Shown here: piece after piece, positions 41,652-51,830 of the stretch
How the letters are laid out: every line of letters begins with the position of its first letter
Numbering within the stretch: the stretch's first letter is position 1
From: Zasmidium citrigriseum
Lineage: Eukaryota; Ascomycota; Dothideomycetes; Mycosphaerellales; Mycosphaerellaceae
Direction of reading: 5' to 3'
Assembly (NCBI GenBank): GCA_002786025.1
Contig: NHNW01000015.1
Span: forward strand, 558,001-622,000
DNA: 64,000 nucleotides
Notes under the pieces: generated by a model
Database searches by the model: none
What the model saw: the letters and a program-made list of their open reading frames with translations, nothing else
What the model was told of the DNA's origin: nothing
Position numbers and translations under genes: made by a program

Positions 41652-43733
41652 ATGCCTCCTCGCGCGCCTTTGGCCACACGCTCGTTCCGATTGCCGCCCC
41701 AAGACTCCTATGTGTGCCCATCATGTCTGCTCAAGGAGAGCGGACGACAGACGAAAAGATTCACCTCGCACTCTTCGGCCACCACTACTCGGAAGCAGGG
41801 CAAGACACAGCGCTTCGAGAGATCCCGAGCAATACCGTCTCGAAGATACGCTTCTAATGGCGCCCTCGCCTCATCTACTGCAGTCAACGCGCCGTCAACA
41901 GTCCCTCTCGAACTACGCGACTTGCATCAACGATTACAGCTACTACAAGACAAGGCCAGCATCTACGTCGATTTATCACGTCTTCAACTCGCGCTAAGAA
42001 GTCTGGAGAGCGATGATCCGGTCATCAGAATTGCATTCCTCGGACTAGGAACGAAAGGCGTTCAATCGGCTTGCAGACTTGCACGTTTATTGTTGAGTGA
42101 TGAGCTGGGTGAAGAGGCAGATTGGGAGCGCGAGCTCGTGCATGAAAGAGATGGTCGAAGCGTACTTCTCAGGTACGGCGAAAGTCATGAAGAGGCTGGT
42201 GTACAGCCTGCCAGCTCGCCGCTGGTGAAGGAAATGCGAATACCTTCGGCAAGACTGAAAGCATGGAACATCGAGATCCTTGTCACTGGTCTCAATGCAA
42301 GCGGATACACAACCTCGGATCCTGCAGAGGGACTCAAGGAAATCGAAGAAAGCGTTCTTGTTCCGCCCGTCACAATGCCGAATTCGACTGGTGGCAGAGT
42401 AGGCTTCGTGCGTTACCCTGTGCACAAGGCCTTGATAGTCTCGGATGGCATAAGTGGTGCGGTGGAGTATGGGAGGCTACCCGCCACGCTGGCCGATGGC
42501 ACGCTCATCAATGCGGCATTGAACTTGCCTCTCCAAGGCAGAGCTGTCGAAGACGAGCCTGCTTTGAGCGCCATTTCCCTCGATCTGGCGGAACCGGCAT
42601 TGCAAGCTCTTCGCCAGGACTACCGGGCCAATGGTGCAATCTATAGCTCTCGGTGGCAAGAGAGTAATCTACCACGTGTCACTGCTTGGCTTTCGTCCGC
42701 ATCGAAACCCAGTGACGAGGGCAAGGGTTTAAAGCCTGCTGTGGAAGCTTTGCTTGCGTCTGTCCTTTCCAGGAGTGCTGCCCTGGTTTCTGCAAGTGAA
42801 TCAAAGGCAAATGATACGTCTGACACGGTATCCGAAACTAAACGGTCCACTTTGCAAAGTGCAATTTCTTCATGGTCCGAGGGAGCCCATAGAGATCTGC
42901 AATTGAACCTCAGCGCAGCTCTCTCGTCATCGGCCTGGCAAAGAACGTCCTGGTGGCGACTGTTTTGGCGCATAGACGAAGTCTCCATGTCCGCGAGTGA
43001 CGTGCTACGCCGTGGCTGGCTCGTGGATGCCGAACAAAGCCTCGCATTCGTCAGCGGTCGGATCCTTGAGGCCGGCCTTGCAAGTGAAGACGAACTCAAG
43101 CAGGACTCGACGAGTAATGCCGAGGAGGCGAAGCTACTCCCCGGTGTGACGAAAGAAGAATTCGATGAATACAAAGCTGCTAATGCGCCCAACGCACCAG
43201 CACAGAAGATCGAAAGTCTGGCGAATCTAATGGACTTTCCGCTCAAAGTCGCTCGGATGAAGGAAAGAAACGGCTTGGATGTGTTCTTTGACCCGCCTTG
43301 GCCGCAGACCATTCATCTGGCACGCGAGCAGATGCTGCACCAGCTCGTGCCGTCCATGCATCTCAAGGCACAAAAGCTGTTACTCACCTCGCTGTCTACT
43401 ATCGGTGGCTCTGGTGCACTCGCGGCATGGCTCTGGGTAGCTTCCGGGGGTGTGGCTCTGTACGAAGGTGGTGCAATTGCAGCGTTGGGGCTCGTGTGGG
43501 CACTGCGACGACTGCAGACGAAATGGAGCAAGGAGAGGAGTGACTTCTCCAAAACTGCTAGAGAAGACGCGAGGCGAGTGCTCGCCGACGTTGAGGGAAA
43601 GCTGCGTAGCTTCGTGTCCAATGGTGGCAAAGTGCAGGTTCGAGAAGAAGATCGGCGAGAATGGGTTGAGGCACGCGCGACAGTGGATTCATGTCGGAAA
43701 GCTCTTGAGGATGTCTCGAAAACCGGAACCTGA
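41652..43733 (+). CDS. mitochondrial Mmc1-like membrane protein (dynamin-like fold)
   Basis: A single exon of 693 residues from the ATG at 41652; the open frame begins earlier only at a TTG. The Arg/Ser-rich start (PPRAPLATRSFRLPP) and a CPSC pair suggest mitochondrial import. Residues about 125-145 hold IRIAFLGLGTKGVQSACRL, a diverged nucleotide-loop-like segment, followed by a large alpha/beta region with HKALIVSDGISGAVEYGRLP. Two adjacent hydrophobic segments near residues 580-625 (IGGSGALAAWLWVASGGVAL, GGAIAALGLVWAL) form a membrane hairpin, then a coiled coil. This layout matches the fungal-specific Mmc1 family of inner-membrane dynamin-like proteins as I remember it. The exact identity is moderately sure. 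Confidence 0.72.
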   Translation: MPPRAPLATRSFRLPPQDSYVCPSCLLKESGRQTKRFTSHSSATTTRKQGKTQRFERSRAIPSRRYASNGALASSTAVNAPSTVPLELRDLHQRLQLLQDKASIYVDLSRLQLALRSLESDDPVIRIAFLGLGTKGVQSACRLARLLLSDELGEEADWERELVHERDGRSVLLRYGESHEEAGVQPASSPLVKEMRIPSARLKAWNIEILVTGLNASGYTTSDPAEGLKEIEESVLVPPVTMPNSTGGRVGFVRYPVHKALIVSDGISGAVEYGRLPATLADGTLINAALNLPLQGRAVEDEPALSAISLDLAEPALQALRQDYRANGAIYSSRWQESNLPRVTAWLSSASKPSDEGKGLKPAVEALLASVLSRSAALVSASESKANDTSDTVSETKRSTLQSAISSWSEGAHRDLQLNLSAALSSSAWQRTSWWRLFWRIDEVSMSASDVLRRGWLVDAEQSLAFVSGRILEAGLASEDELKQDSTSNAEEAKLLPGVTKEEFDEYKAANAPNAPAQKIESLANLMDFPLKVARMKERNGLDVFFDPPWPQTIHLAREQMLHQLVPSMHLKAQKLLLTSLSTIGGSGALAAWLWVASGGVALYEGGAIAALGLVWALRRLQTKWSKERSDFSKTAREDARRVLADVEGKLRSFVSNGGKVQVREEDRREWVEARATVDSCRKALEDVSKTGT

Positions 43734-45348
43734 ACGCCCCCACGACCTCGGATAAAGTGAATCACTGGAGCTTCGGTTCAGGAGCAACATGTCCTACTCA
43801 CAGCTCCACATCGTAGGAGTTCGTTCGTCCAATGCGAAGATAGTCGGCCATGAATATCAACAACAGACAATCCTTCCGGGTTTCCTCCGATAGCCCCAAG
43901 CTCGATCATCCGCATGGCTGACCTCGGGTGATCAGTCCACCATGGGAAACTGCTTGCAAATTGTCGTTCGGCCGAGAGACTTCCTCTCAACGTTACATAC
44001 CGCCACTGAGCCTTATTCATCTATACTCATCTAGGCACTTCAGATCCGTCCAAACGAGCTCGCCAAGGGACAAAGGTCCACGACAATGGTACATTTCTTC
44101 TCCGGCTGGGTTATGGAGCATGCAAATCCAGGGGCTATTGCTCTGCGTCCGCAAAGCCTGTTCTCGTCTAGGCGGTGTAGATCACCAGAATCCGGTGAAA
44201 GTATCGAAGAAGAAGAGGTCATCAATGATACGATCTGGACCGACGTCCGAGACAATGTGGCTCAAATGTTGACATAGATTGATCCGAGACGGAGGAAACA
44301 AGTCACGTTCCTGGACATGGAATTGATAAAGTGGAGATGACGATGCTAGCCTCGATACGTGTTGCTTCTTGTATTCTTGTATGGGAGACAATTTGCGCAT
44401 GAACCATGTCGACTGCTCATGCCATTCATTGAGCAATGCGCTTTCCACGAAGGGGCACCCAGCAGCTCCATAGATGTATTGGGCATTGAGTGGCGCTTCG
44501 TTCATCTGGACGGCGTCAGCTCAAAGCACCAGCAGAGATACGCCAGATACAGCTCTTGATGAATGCAGAAGTGGTCACTCGACATATACGAGATTTACGA
44601 GATCTCCAACACTCGGACAACCCCGTAGCAAGTAAGACATGGAGTACCGATCTTGACAATTCTGCATCGACCCGAGGACGATACGAACGTCCATCTAAAC
44701 CACGCGAGCTGTCACTCACGTGGTGCATCTCACTACATCTTCCCAAACAGGAAGTCGCATTCCCGGGACCAAGGGCCGACGGTCGGCTTGCATCTTGCAT
44801 CTGCCGAAGAATCTCACGAAGCAGGGATGTTACCATCGCCACTAAACAAACATCCAATCTGGAACCGGCAAAACCTCCACAACGCGCTCCAGCACCAGCA
44901 CATGCGATTTCTCAAAGGAGAAGGTGGTGACGTGAGTTGTGAGCCATTTTTTGATTAATTGACCATTCACATGCGTCGCAAAGTGAATGTTTTGTTCGGC
45001 TTATCTTTTTGCATCCTGGGCTATCCCGGCGTGGTGGGTTTTGGTCGAGATCTCGTGGCCTCGCTTGCATCTTGCATGCGCATGGTTCCCGACACCACGT
45101 CGCTGGCGGCTGCTGTGTTGCGTTGGTGCCATGCGGGCCTGTTTGGGGGCGGCCTTTTGTAAATTGATGTGTAGAATTCTTGATGTGAGGAATGCGGAAG
45201 GTGGTTTTGCTGATCTTACAATATAGATCTCTCCTGCCTCCAAGGTTTGGAGAAAGTTCAAGACCATCGACTTTGATCAGATACGAGATCGCTAGGCAGA
45301 AACCTCGCCTTCGACGTCACCTGCTGTCCTGACTTCTTCAACTTCATC
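43734..45348. other. 1.6-kb gene-poor stretch
   Basis: Short minus-strand frames at 44182-44505 and 43778-44020 contain plausible peptide sequence (YIYGAAGCPFVESALLNEW, MIELGAIGGNPEGLSVVDI) in different frames, but I could not link them with credible splice sites. It may hold a small unannotated or decayed gene; nothing is recognised. Confidence 0.4.
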
Positions 45349-45937
45349 ATGGAAATCCGATCAGAACGACTACTCCTTCGACCCGTCGATGAAGACGATC
45401 TCCAAGCTTTCCACAGACTACAATCGAATTACGAAATCACGAAGTGGACGTAAGTCAACCAACCGCACCACCTCAAATTCATTCAACTCACTCATCGATT
45501 CTAGAAAACAAGGCCCCTCCAAAACCCTCCAAAAATCCTCCCAAATGCTCGACGACCTCCTCGTCCTCGTCAACATGATGGCCTCCTACAACCACACCTC
45601 CCAACCCGTCATAGTCCACGCCATAACCCTCGCCCCCTCCAACACCCTCATAGGCCTAATCGGCACCTTTCGACCTCGAGAAATCGGCTTCTCCCTACAT
45701 CCGGATTACTGGAACAAGGGAATCGCTTCGGAAGCGGTGAAGGCGTTTTGTCAGTGGTATTTGAGGACGTTTCGTGGGCAGTTGTTGTTTGCGAAGGTTG
45801 ATCGGGAGAATGAGAAGAGTGTGAGGTGTTTGACGAGATGTGGATTCTCGCCGGCGAGTGAGGTTGAGTTGGCGAGTGATGAGGCTTATGCGAAGGATCG
45901 GGAGAGGGAGACTTGGTTGTTGAGGAGTGGGAGGTAG
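45349..45937 (+). CDS. GNAT-family N-acetyltransferase (RimJ/RimL-like)
   Basis: An acetyl-CoA-dependent acetyltransferase; acceptor unknown. Exons 45349-45449 and 45505-45937 give 177 residues. The first exon, MEIRSERLLLRPVDEDDLQA, is the characteristic beginning of the RimJ/RimL-like class. The acetyl-CoA pyrophosphate loop is in HPDYWNKGIASEAVKAF, preceded by the strand REIGFSLHP. A late strand, QLLFAKVDRENEKSVRCLTR, carries the usual Asn for CoA. Such fungal proteins act on small molecules or N-termini. The 5' half uses many CTC/CCC codons while the 3' half is rich in GTT/TTG, an abrupt composition shift. Confidence 0.9.
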
Positions 45938-46262
45938 AACAGTTGGTCGGTTTCGTGATTGGCGTTGGAGCAAGGGCCTTGTCGATAGATTCCCATCAAG
46001 TTGAGCGGCGTTTTGAGCGGCGATGATAGTATTCTGAATGTGATATGAACCTCGAATGACTTGAGTCCCGAGCTCTGTACCACGTGCCCCTTGGTTGGAC
46101 GTGCTCCCTCTTTTATCTATCGATCTCTCTTCTGCATCTAGGCTCGAAGGCCAATCTATCTGTATGTGGTATCGATATTGCCGCTCGTCGCTCCGGATCG
46201 AAAACAGAAGGGCTGGTAGTCTTGCTCCAAAACGCTAGCGTTTGAGACCATCTCGACTCCAA
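45938..46262. other. convergent 3' region with a 14-bp palindrome
   Basis: It separates the GNAT and FAD-monooxygenase 3' ends. AAACGCTAGCGTTT at 46230-46243 is a perfect palindrome with the CTAG core also seen in the F-box promoters. Confidence 0.5.
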
Positions 46263-47924
46263 TCAGCTCAGCTGAAAGAATGTCCGAACAAACTCGTTCT
46301 GTGCAAGCGTAGCAATTCCAACCACGACACTCGAAAACAGCATCAGAGCTCCCATCCTTGGACCGACAAGTGATTTGCTCCTGGCACGCTCGTCATCGAA
46401 GGGAACGGTATGTGGCCGTGGCGGAACAGGAAGTGCATTGATTCGAGGCGCCGCAAGCCACGGGTCGCTCAGCATCTTGACAATGGTTTCTCCGCTGGAT
46501 ATGTACTTCATGAGAAAGCCCATCAGCTTGTTTTTCAGACCTTCCTGTGCCATGGTGCACTGTTGATCGTGGGATCGTTGCATGAACTGTCGTGCACGAT
46601 CTGTCCGGAGATCCTGGAGTCGGGTGAAGGCGGATTGGATTTCCCCGGTAGTAAGGGGGTCGCTCTTCTTTGATCGGTCTCGTTCGAAAAGGTCAGTCAG
46701 TTCGTTGACCAGCACAGCGCAATCCTCAATGGCGTTGTTACCACCTGAAAGTAAAAGACAAAAGGTCAGTAGATGTCTCAGACATGATGCAGGATGGCTT
46801 CTGCCTTTGAGTTTACGCACCTTGGCCTCCTATCGGGTTGAACTTGTGAGCTGCATCGCCAATTGTAATGATCCTGCCATAGTGCCACTTGGAATACACG
46901 AACTCAGGGAGTGCTGTCAGGGTCGCTGCAGTGCGATTGTCCCAGACCTGGCCAAAGCGAACGTTCTTCCAGACCATAGTATCGCGGAACTTCTCCGCCA
47001 GTGCGTTCATATCTTCGTCTGAGTAACGAGGGATGTCTTTGTGCAAAGTACCTGCGGCCTCGTCATTCTTGGCGAACAAAAACCAGAACATTCGTTCTGT
47101 CGAGTCGCCATCTGGAGGAGCGCCTGAAACGAGAAGTGAGTATCCATTTCCCAAGACCTGGACGTTGTAATTGGTGTCGAAGCCCTCCGGGACTGGGCTG
47201 GAGATGCCAAAGATGCATCGATATGGAATTGGAAATCCTACATTTATGTTAGCAAAGCGAAGATATTGGTTATCAGTGGCCCTTGCCTTCGCGGTCTTTC
47301 GAAGGGAAAATCTTGGGATTTTCAGCGTCAGCAAGCCTCCACATCTCTTTGCGGACTTGGCTATGGACACCATCAGCCCCCACAAGTATCTCTCCCGTGT
47401 AGAATGACCCATCCGCGGTTGTCGCTCTGACACCGCCTTCGATATGCTCCAGACTGACGACAGCTTTGTTGGTGAGGATGGGAGATTTGTCTCGGATGTT
47501 GTTGTAAAGGATCTGGAGCAGCCGTCTTCGAGGGAGAAAGATGAAGGCGTATCCGAATCTGATTGCCGTTAGCACTGCTCCTCCGTCAATGCATCCTGAT
47601 TCATGGAGACTACCTCTCCACGAATGTCTTGTTGACTTCATGCAGCGGACCTATAAGAGTTCCATCCAGGTCTACGGTGCCCATGTGTCGATTGGATCGT
47701 CCATCCTCGATCATGGCCTGGATCTGGTCGTAGCATCCCAGTTGATCAAGGATTCGTCCGGCGTTTGCCATGGTCGCTATAGATGCACCAAGGTCTGGGG
47801 CGATCTTCGAATATTTCTCCAGCAAAATGTAGGAGATGCCGAGCTGTTCGAGGGCGTTCGCTAATGTGAGTCCGGCTACGCTGCCACCAGCGATGATGAC
47901 TCTTGCTTGCGTGTGAGGTGACAT
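46263..47924 (-). CDS. FAD-dependent monooxygenase with C-terminal membrane segment
   Basis: A flavin hydroxylase/epoxidase of the UbiH/PHBH class, of the type used in fungal secondary metabolism. Exons 47924-47614, 47558-47287, 47237-46821 and 46744-46263 give 493 residues. FAD motifs: RVIIAGGSVAGLTLANAL (dinucleotide fold), the DG motif in ILVGADGVHSQVRKEM, and IITIGDAAHKFNPIGGQGG (GD motif, completed across the last intron). The second intron starts with GC rather than GT; no GT donor exists nearby and GC..AG gives the exact family frame. The C-terminus has a membrane segment (MGALMLFSSVVVGIATLA), as in PaxM-like epoxidases. No PKS, NRPS or terpene gene lies beside it here, so a cluster role is unproven. 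Confidence 0.9.
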
Positions 47925-49617
47925 CTTATCGCCAGAAACAGATTGATTTGATGATGTGGCAGTAACGAGGAGGGGTTCGACTGCGAAAGTTGGTGCCAGG
48001 GGATATATGATCAAGATGTGTTAAGGTGTTGTTGTATACTTTCCGTTGAAACCATCACCGAAACGCCGTCCTTTTGTATCTTCGACATTGTACAATGTGA
48101 CGCCGACACCATACGGCTTGGACGAAATCCGACAGAACATTGTGCTGCAATGCACTCTCGCCAACGGACAGTCGGTCCAGTCTGCCGCCGATGCAGTTGA
48201 GAGACTGTAGCCTTGCTACTTCGAGAAGACGGCCAAGTGAGAATGGTCCAACTGCACGTACTCCATGGCTGTGGCGGAGTCGCGGCAAAAGCCCTAAGTC
48301 GTCCTTACGTCGAGCGTCTCATTAGTTTCATCGTCCTTCCAGCAGAGCCGTCTCAGGCAAAAGCAGGTGCCAGCCTGACCGGGATTTCTTCGATTTTCGG
48401 AACTGGAAACTCAAAAGTTCCGAGCTGCGCAAGCTGCGCTCAACGTCGTTCGCGCCAGACCTATCCATATGTGCTCGAGTATCTGTTGGCAAGTCGGCAA
48501 CACTGCTAAGCCTCATGTTCAACGGCGTGGCCGCTATCTACTGCACGGAATTGATGAGGCTGTTCGTTGGTGTATACAGACGGGTCTGCGTGTCGAAGTT
48601 GGCCAAAACCTGTGACGTAGAAGTAGCAAGGATCATGAACGAAGTCCCAAACAGTCCGGGCCGACTTGATATAGGTCTCACAATTCTGAGATATACTCAC
48701 GTGCCCATTAATACACTCTCCGGTGTCATGGGTTTGGCCAGGGGCTTAAAAGAACGACATAGCCAAGGCTGAGATAGGGTCATGCTGTGAAGTTGATGTT
48801 TCTTTGGCTGAGATAATAGTCGGTCTTGAAGAGTGTTAGCGGCGCATGTTGAAGTCTCGAATTGTTGTTTGATTTGGCATTGAATGAGCGTTCCTGTTTC
48901 TTGTGTTGGTTCGATTTAGTTGCGAAGGAGCAGCCTCGCGTCGACGTTCTGAGCAGGCTTGCATTCGTTCGTGCCGAGATATAGAGCTTGCTGTAGCAAT
49001 TATCAGACTTTCGTGAACTCGATCGTGTTGAAAGACAGGTCGACACGAGTGCTCCAGACTGACTCGGACAAGTTCAGCAAACGATGTGATGCAGTTATCC
49101 AGGTTGAACATCACTGCCTTTGTTGAACATACCAGCCATTGCAATCTAGGTTTATGACTGCGACGCGATCGTAAATTGAATTGCTGCACCAATGACCGCT
49201 GTAGGGTAGATCCAGTTGCAAGTCTCCCTATTGCAGATTGGCGAAAGTGTTGACCGTAGTCCGAGTTGAAGGTCGAATAGTGGAATGGACCCGTTACTGC
49301 AACGACTGCAGCCTGATGAATCGTTCACGGAGTCCTCGTCGAGCGTTCGGCTCAAGATGGCTCAAAAGTCCCAGAAGCAAGCCCGTGGTATTCATCGAAG
49401 CCCCTCGTGCTGCCCTCGTGAAGCTCGTCGTGCACATGGAATAACATGTGTATGTCCAAGTCCCGTCATTCAATGCGGACGCCGCTGGAATTCATAATGG
49501 CCGCCAGCATGCTCTTGGTCGCACTCCATATCCAGCATTGAGACAGCCTCGACAACCAGCAAGATCGACCAACAGACGTACAAGCTCCAGATCATACATC
49601 CACATACCACATCCACC
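47925..49617. other. 1.7-kb stretch without supported gene
   Basis: Frames up to 118 codons occur on both strands, but none has motifs or splice sites that extend it. It probably contains the monooxygenase promoter and unresolved non-coding sequence. Confidence 0.45.
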
Positions 49618-50004
49618 ATGTCTCACTTCAACAACATACTCGGAAAGACCGGCGTCGGCTGGGTCATGAAGAATGGCGCATGGGTCAAGGCGTCGGTCGC
49701 AACGAGGACTTCGAACTTCCACAGGACCGAGGAGATGGCTCAGAAGCAGGGCCCTGCGTTCATGTCGGCGCTCAGAGCTTCCATTGACAAGATCAGCCCC
49801 AATACGAGGGAGGTTATTCAGAGGTACGTACGTCGTTCACTGCCAGTGAGAAGAAGCTAATAGCTTGGCAGGGAGGGCGAGCACACCAGCGAGGATCCTG
49901 TGCCACACATCAGCGCTATCGAGCTGGACACGATGGCCCCCGATGACAACATTCCCACAAACGGCAGAACCATCCACATTCCAACGGAGGACAAGAAGAA
50001 GTGA
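49618..50004 (+). CDS. small fungal protein of unknown function
   Basis: Exons 49618-49823 and 49872-50004 give 112 residues; the GTACGT donor and GGCAG acceptor rejoin VIQR to EGEHTS in frame. The N-terminal half is a likely helix with Gly-Trp and basic residues (KTGVGWVMKNGAWVKASVA). The middle is helical (FMSALRASIDKISPNTREVI) and the C-terminus acidic then basic (DNIPTNGRTIHIPTEDKKK). I see no signal peptide, membrane segment or cysteines. I do not recognise the family. The consistent splice structure and codon use make it a real gene. It converges with the kinase-like gene only 64 bp away. Confidence 0.7.
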
Positions 50005-50068
50005 TTGAGGTTGTCAGAGGGGCGAGTTCGAGAATGCATATGATCTTGTCTGTTGAGCACTTGTTGGG

Positions 50069-51194
50069 TTACAGAAGGTCACCCTGAGTATGATCCATAG
50101 ACGAGAACCATTCGTCCTTCAGCAGTTCCTCGACCGTCGGCCTGTCTCTGGGGTCCAATTTCATGATCTTCAACAAGAATTCCTTATCTTCCTCCGTGAG
50201 TTCCGGGTTAGCAGCATTGCGGAATGGCGAATAGGAGTTGTTCTTGTTGAAGTCCTCCATGATCCACGTCAGAACCGCCAATCTGTTGTCGTCGGCAATC
50301 TCCTGATAGGTAGCAGGAAATGGCCCAAAGAACTTGTTGTGCCGCATCAAAATCTTCAGATCGTACTCGTCGTGGTCCACTGGGACACCAGGCGAGAAAA
50401 TATGGAAATCATCGCCGAAGATCAGGCTGATCATCTGTGTGTGTCTGTGTGAGTTGCTATTCTTCGAAGAAGTAGGGATCATATACATACCATGGCGCCG
50501 AAAGACCAGACGTCGGTTGGTGTGCCCCAGGACATCTCCAGCATCGCCTCAGTGCTTCGGAATATGGCTGTTCCTATTGCGCTACCTTCTTTGGCATGGG
50601 TTGACTCTTGATGAACTGTACTTGCGAAGTCCACGAGCTGAACATCAGTGATCCTCTTGTCTGTAGGATCATAGTTGACGAGTACGTTGCTTGGCTTGAT
50701 GTCTGTCCTTGTTAGCTCTCACGTACTTCATCTTCCCATTGGCGACTGACCGGTGTGCACGAAGCCGTCCTCGTGTAGCACTTTCAGCGCCTCTAGAACT
50801 CCCACACCAACACGCTTGACTTCGTTTCTAGTGAGCTTCCGGGCGTATGATGTGCGTAGGACGTCGTCGTCGAGCCATCTCATCACAAGCGCTGGCCACT
50901 TGTTGTCGGCATCCATTTCGATCTCGTCAAGCATAGGGCGGATATGCTGCGTTCGGTCTTGAAAGCGATGAAGGACGTCCCGCTCGCGTTGCATGCAGGT
51001 GTGTTCCTTGTGTTTGACGATGACTTTCTGTTCGACCTGCTGGTTGCTATGCAAGCAAGCGTGTGATCAGTACCTCTTCTATGCCTTGCAGTTCAAGATT
51101 CCACTTACACAGCGAGCCATACTGAGTCATGGAGCTTCTGAGTGAGCCTATAAGAGCCCAGTCTGCCCTTGAGTACCTGCCCGAGTTGAAGCAT
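50069..51194 (-). CDS. fungal serine/threonine kinase-like protein (HTD-type)
   Basis: Exons 51194-51109, 51046-50751, 50702-50491 and 50434-50069 give 319 residues. It starts with LGQVLKGRLGSYRL, the usual beginning of a large fungal kinase-like family. The VIVK lysine and ALVMRWLDDDVLR hinge follow. The catalytic loop reads FVHTDIKPSNVLVN, with Asp and Asn kept but HRD changed to HTD. The metal-binding triplet is DFA in VQLVDFAST instead of DFG. IGTAIFRSTEAMLEMSWGTPTDVWSFGAM is the APE-to-F-helix region, and ELLKDEWF closes the C-lobe. HTD and an altered DFG are, as I recall, usual for this family, so activity is uncertain. It is divergent from VPS1. Confidence 0.85.
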
Positions 51195-51830
51195 CGTGTA
51201 CAGAAGCTGAGACTCGGGTGTTGCTTGGAATCAAAGAACAAATGAAAATGCCAGAACTGCGCTTGCCTATATGTAGTTATAGAGAATGCTTCCCATGTTG
51301 TGGTGACTACTTCTCGTGGAGAGTCGGCTGGTATTTAACTATTGATCTTACCGGCGCAATCCTGTGGCGGGATATCTGGAGTTGTAGGCGAGGACTCGGC
51401 TATAGCCTGGAAGACAGCGACAATCGTGTGTCTGGCTCCTCTACAGGCTCAGCCGTTGCTGCAATTGTGTTGACGGTCGTTCTGTTTTGTTGCGTGTCGA
51501 GGAAGGGAGCACAAGCTGGCGACCTGAAGTCGAGAAGCTGGCTGGACAAGCTGGAGCTCTTTTGAGTTCGACTTGCGGCAGCGGGTCGTTCCGAAAGTTT
51601 GTCTGGAAGCTTGGCGGGCAAGCGAGACCTGGAGCATGTGCGTCGTCGTCAGTTGATGGCGGCGGTATAGCAGAAGGCTGCAACATAACAAACCCCCGCC
51701 ACCAGTCCACTCCGCCACGTCCTCCTGCGATTCCACCACAAAACAACTGCCTGATCCCGAACATTGCGCCAACTCCCTCTATCCGCGCATCCCCAAACCG
51801 CATACCGCAACACTCCTGAACACGCCTGCC
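51195..51830. other. divergent promoter region, kinase-like gene and VPS1
   Basis: 636 bp between divergent start codons; overlapping frames here have no homology. The 100 bp before VPS1 are pyrimidine-rich on the + strand, common for highly expressed fungal genes. Confidence 0.5.

Noticed and set aside
46263..47924. Secondary-metabolite gene cluster around the FAD monooxygenase
   Set aside because: No PKS, NRPS, terpene synthase, prenyltransferase or P450 lies within the surrounding 15 kb; neighbours are housekeeping or unknown.
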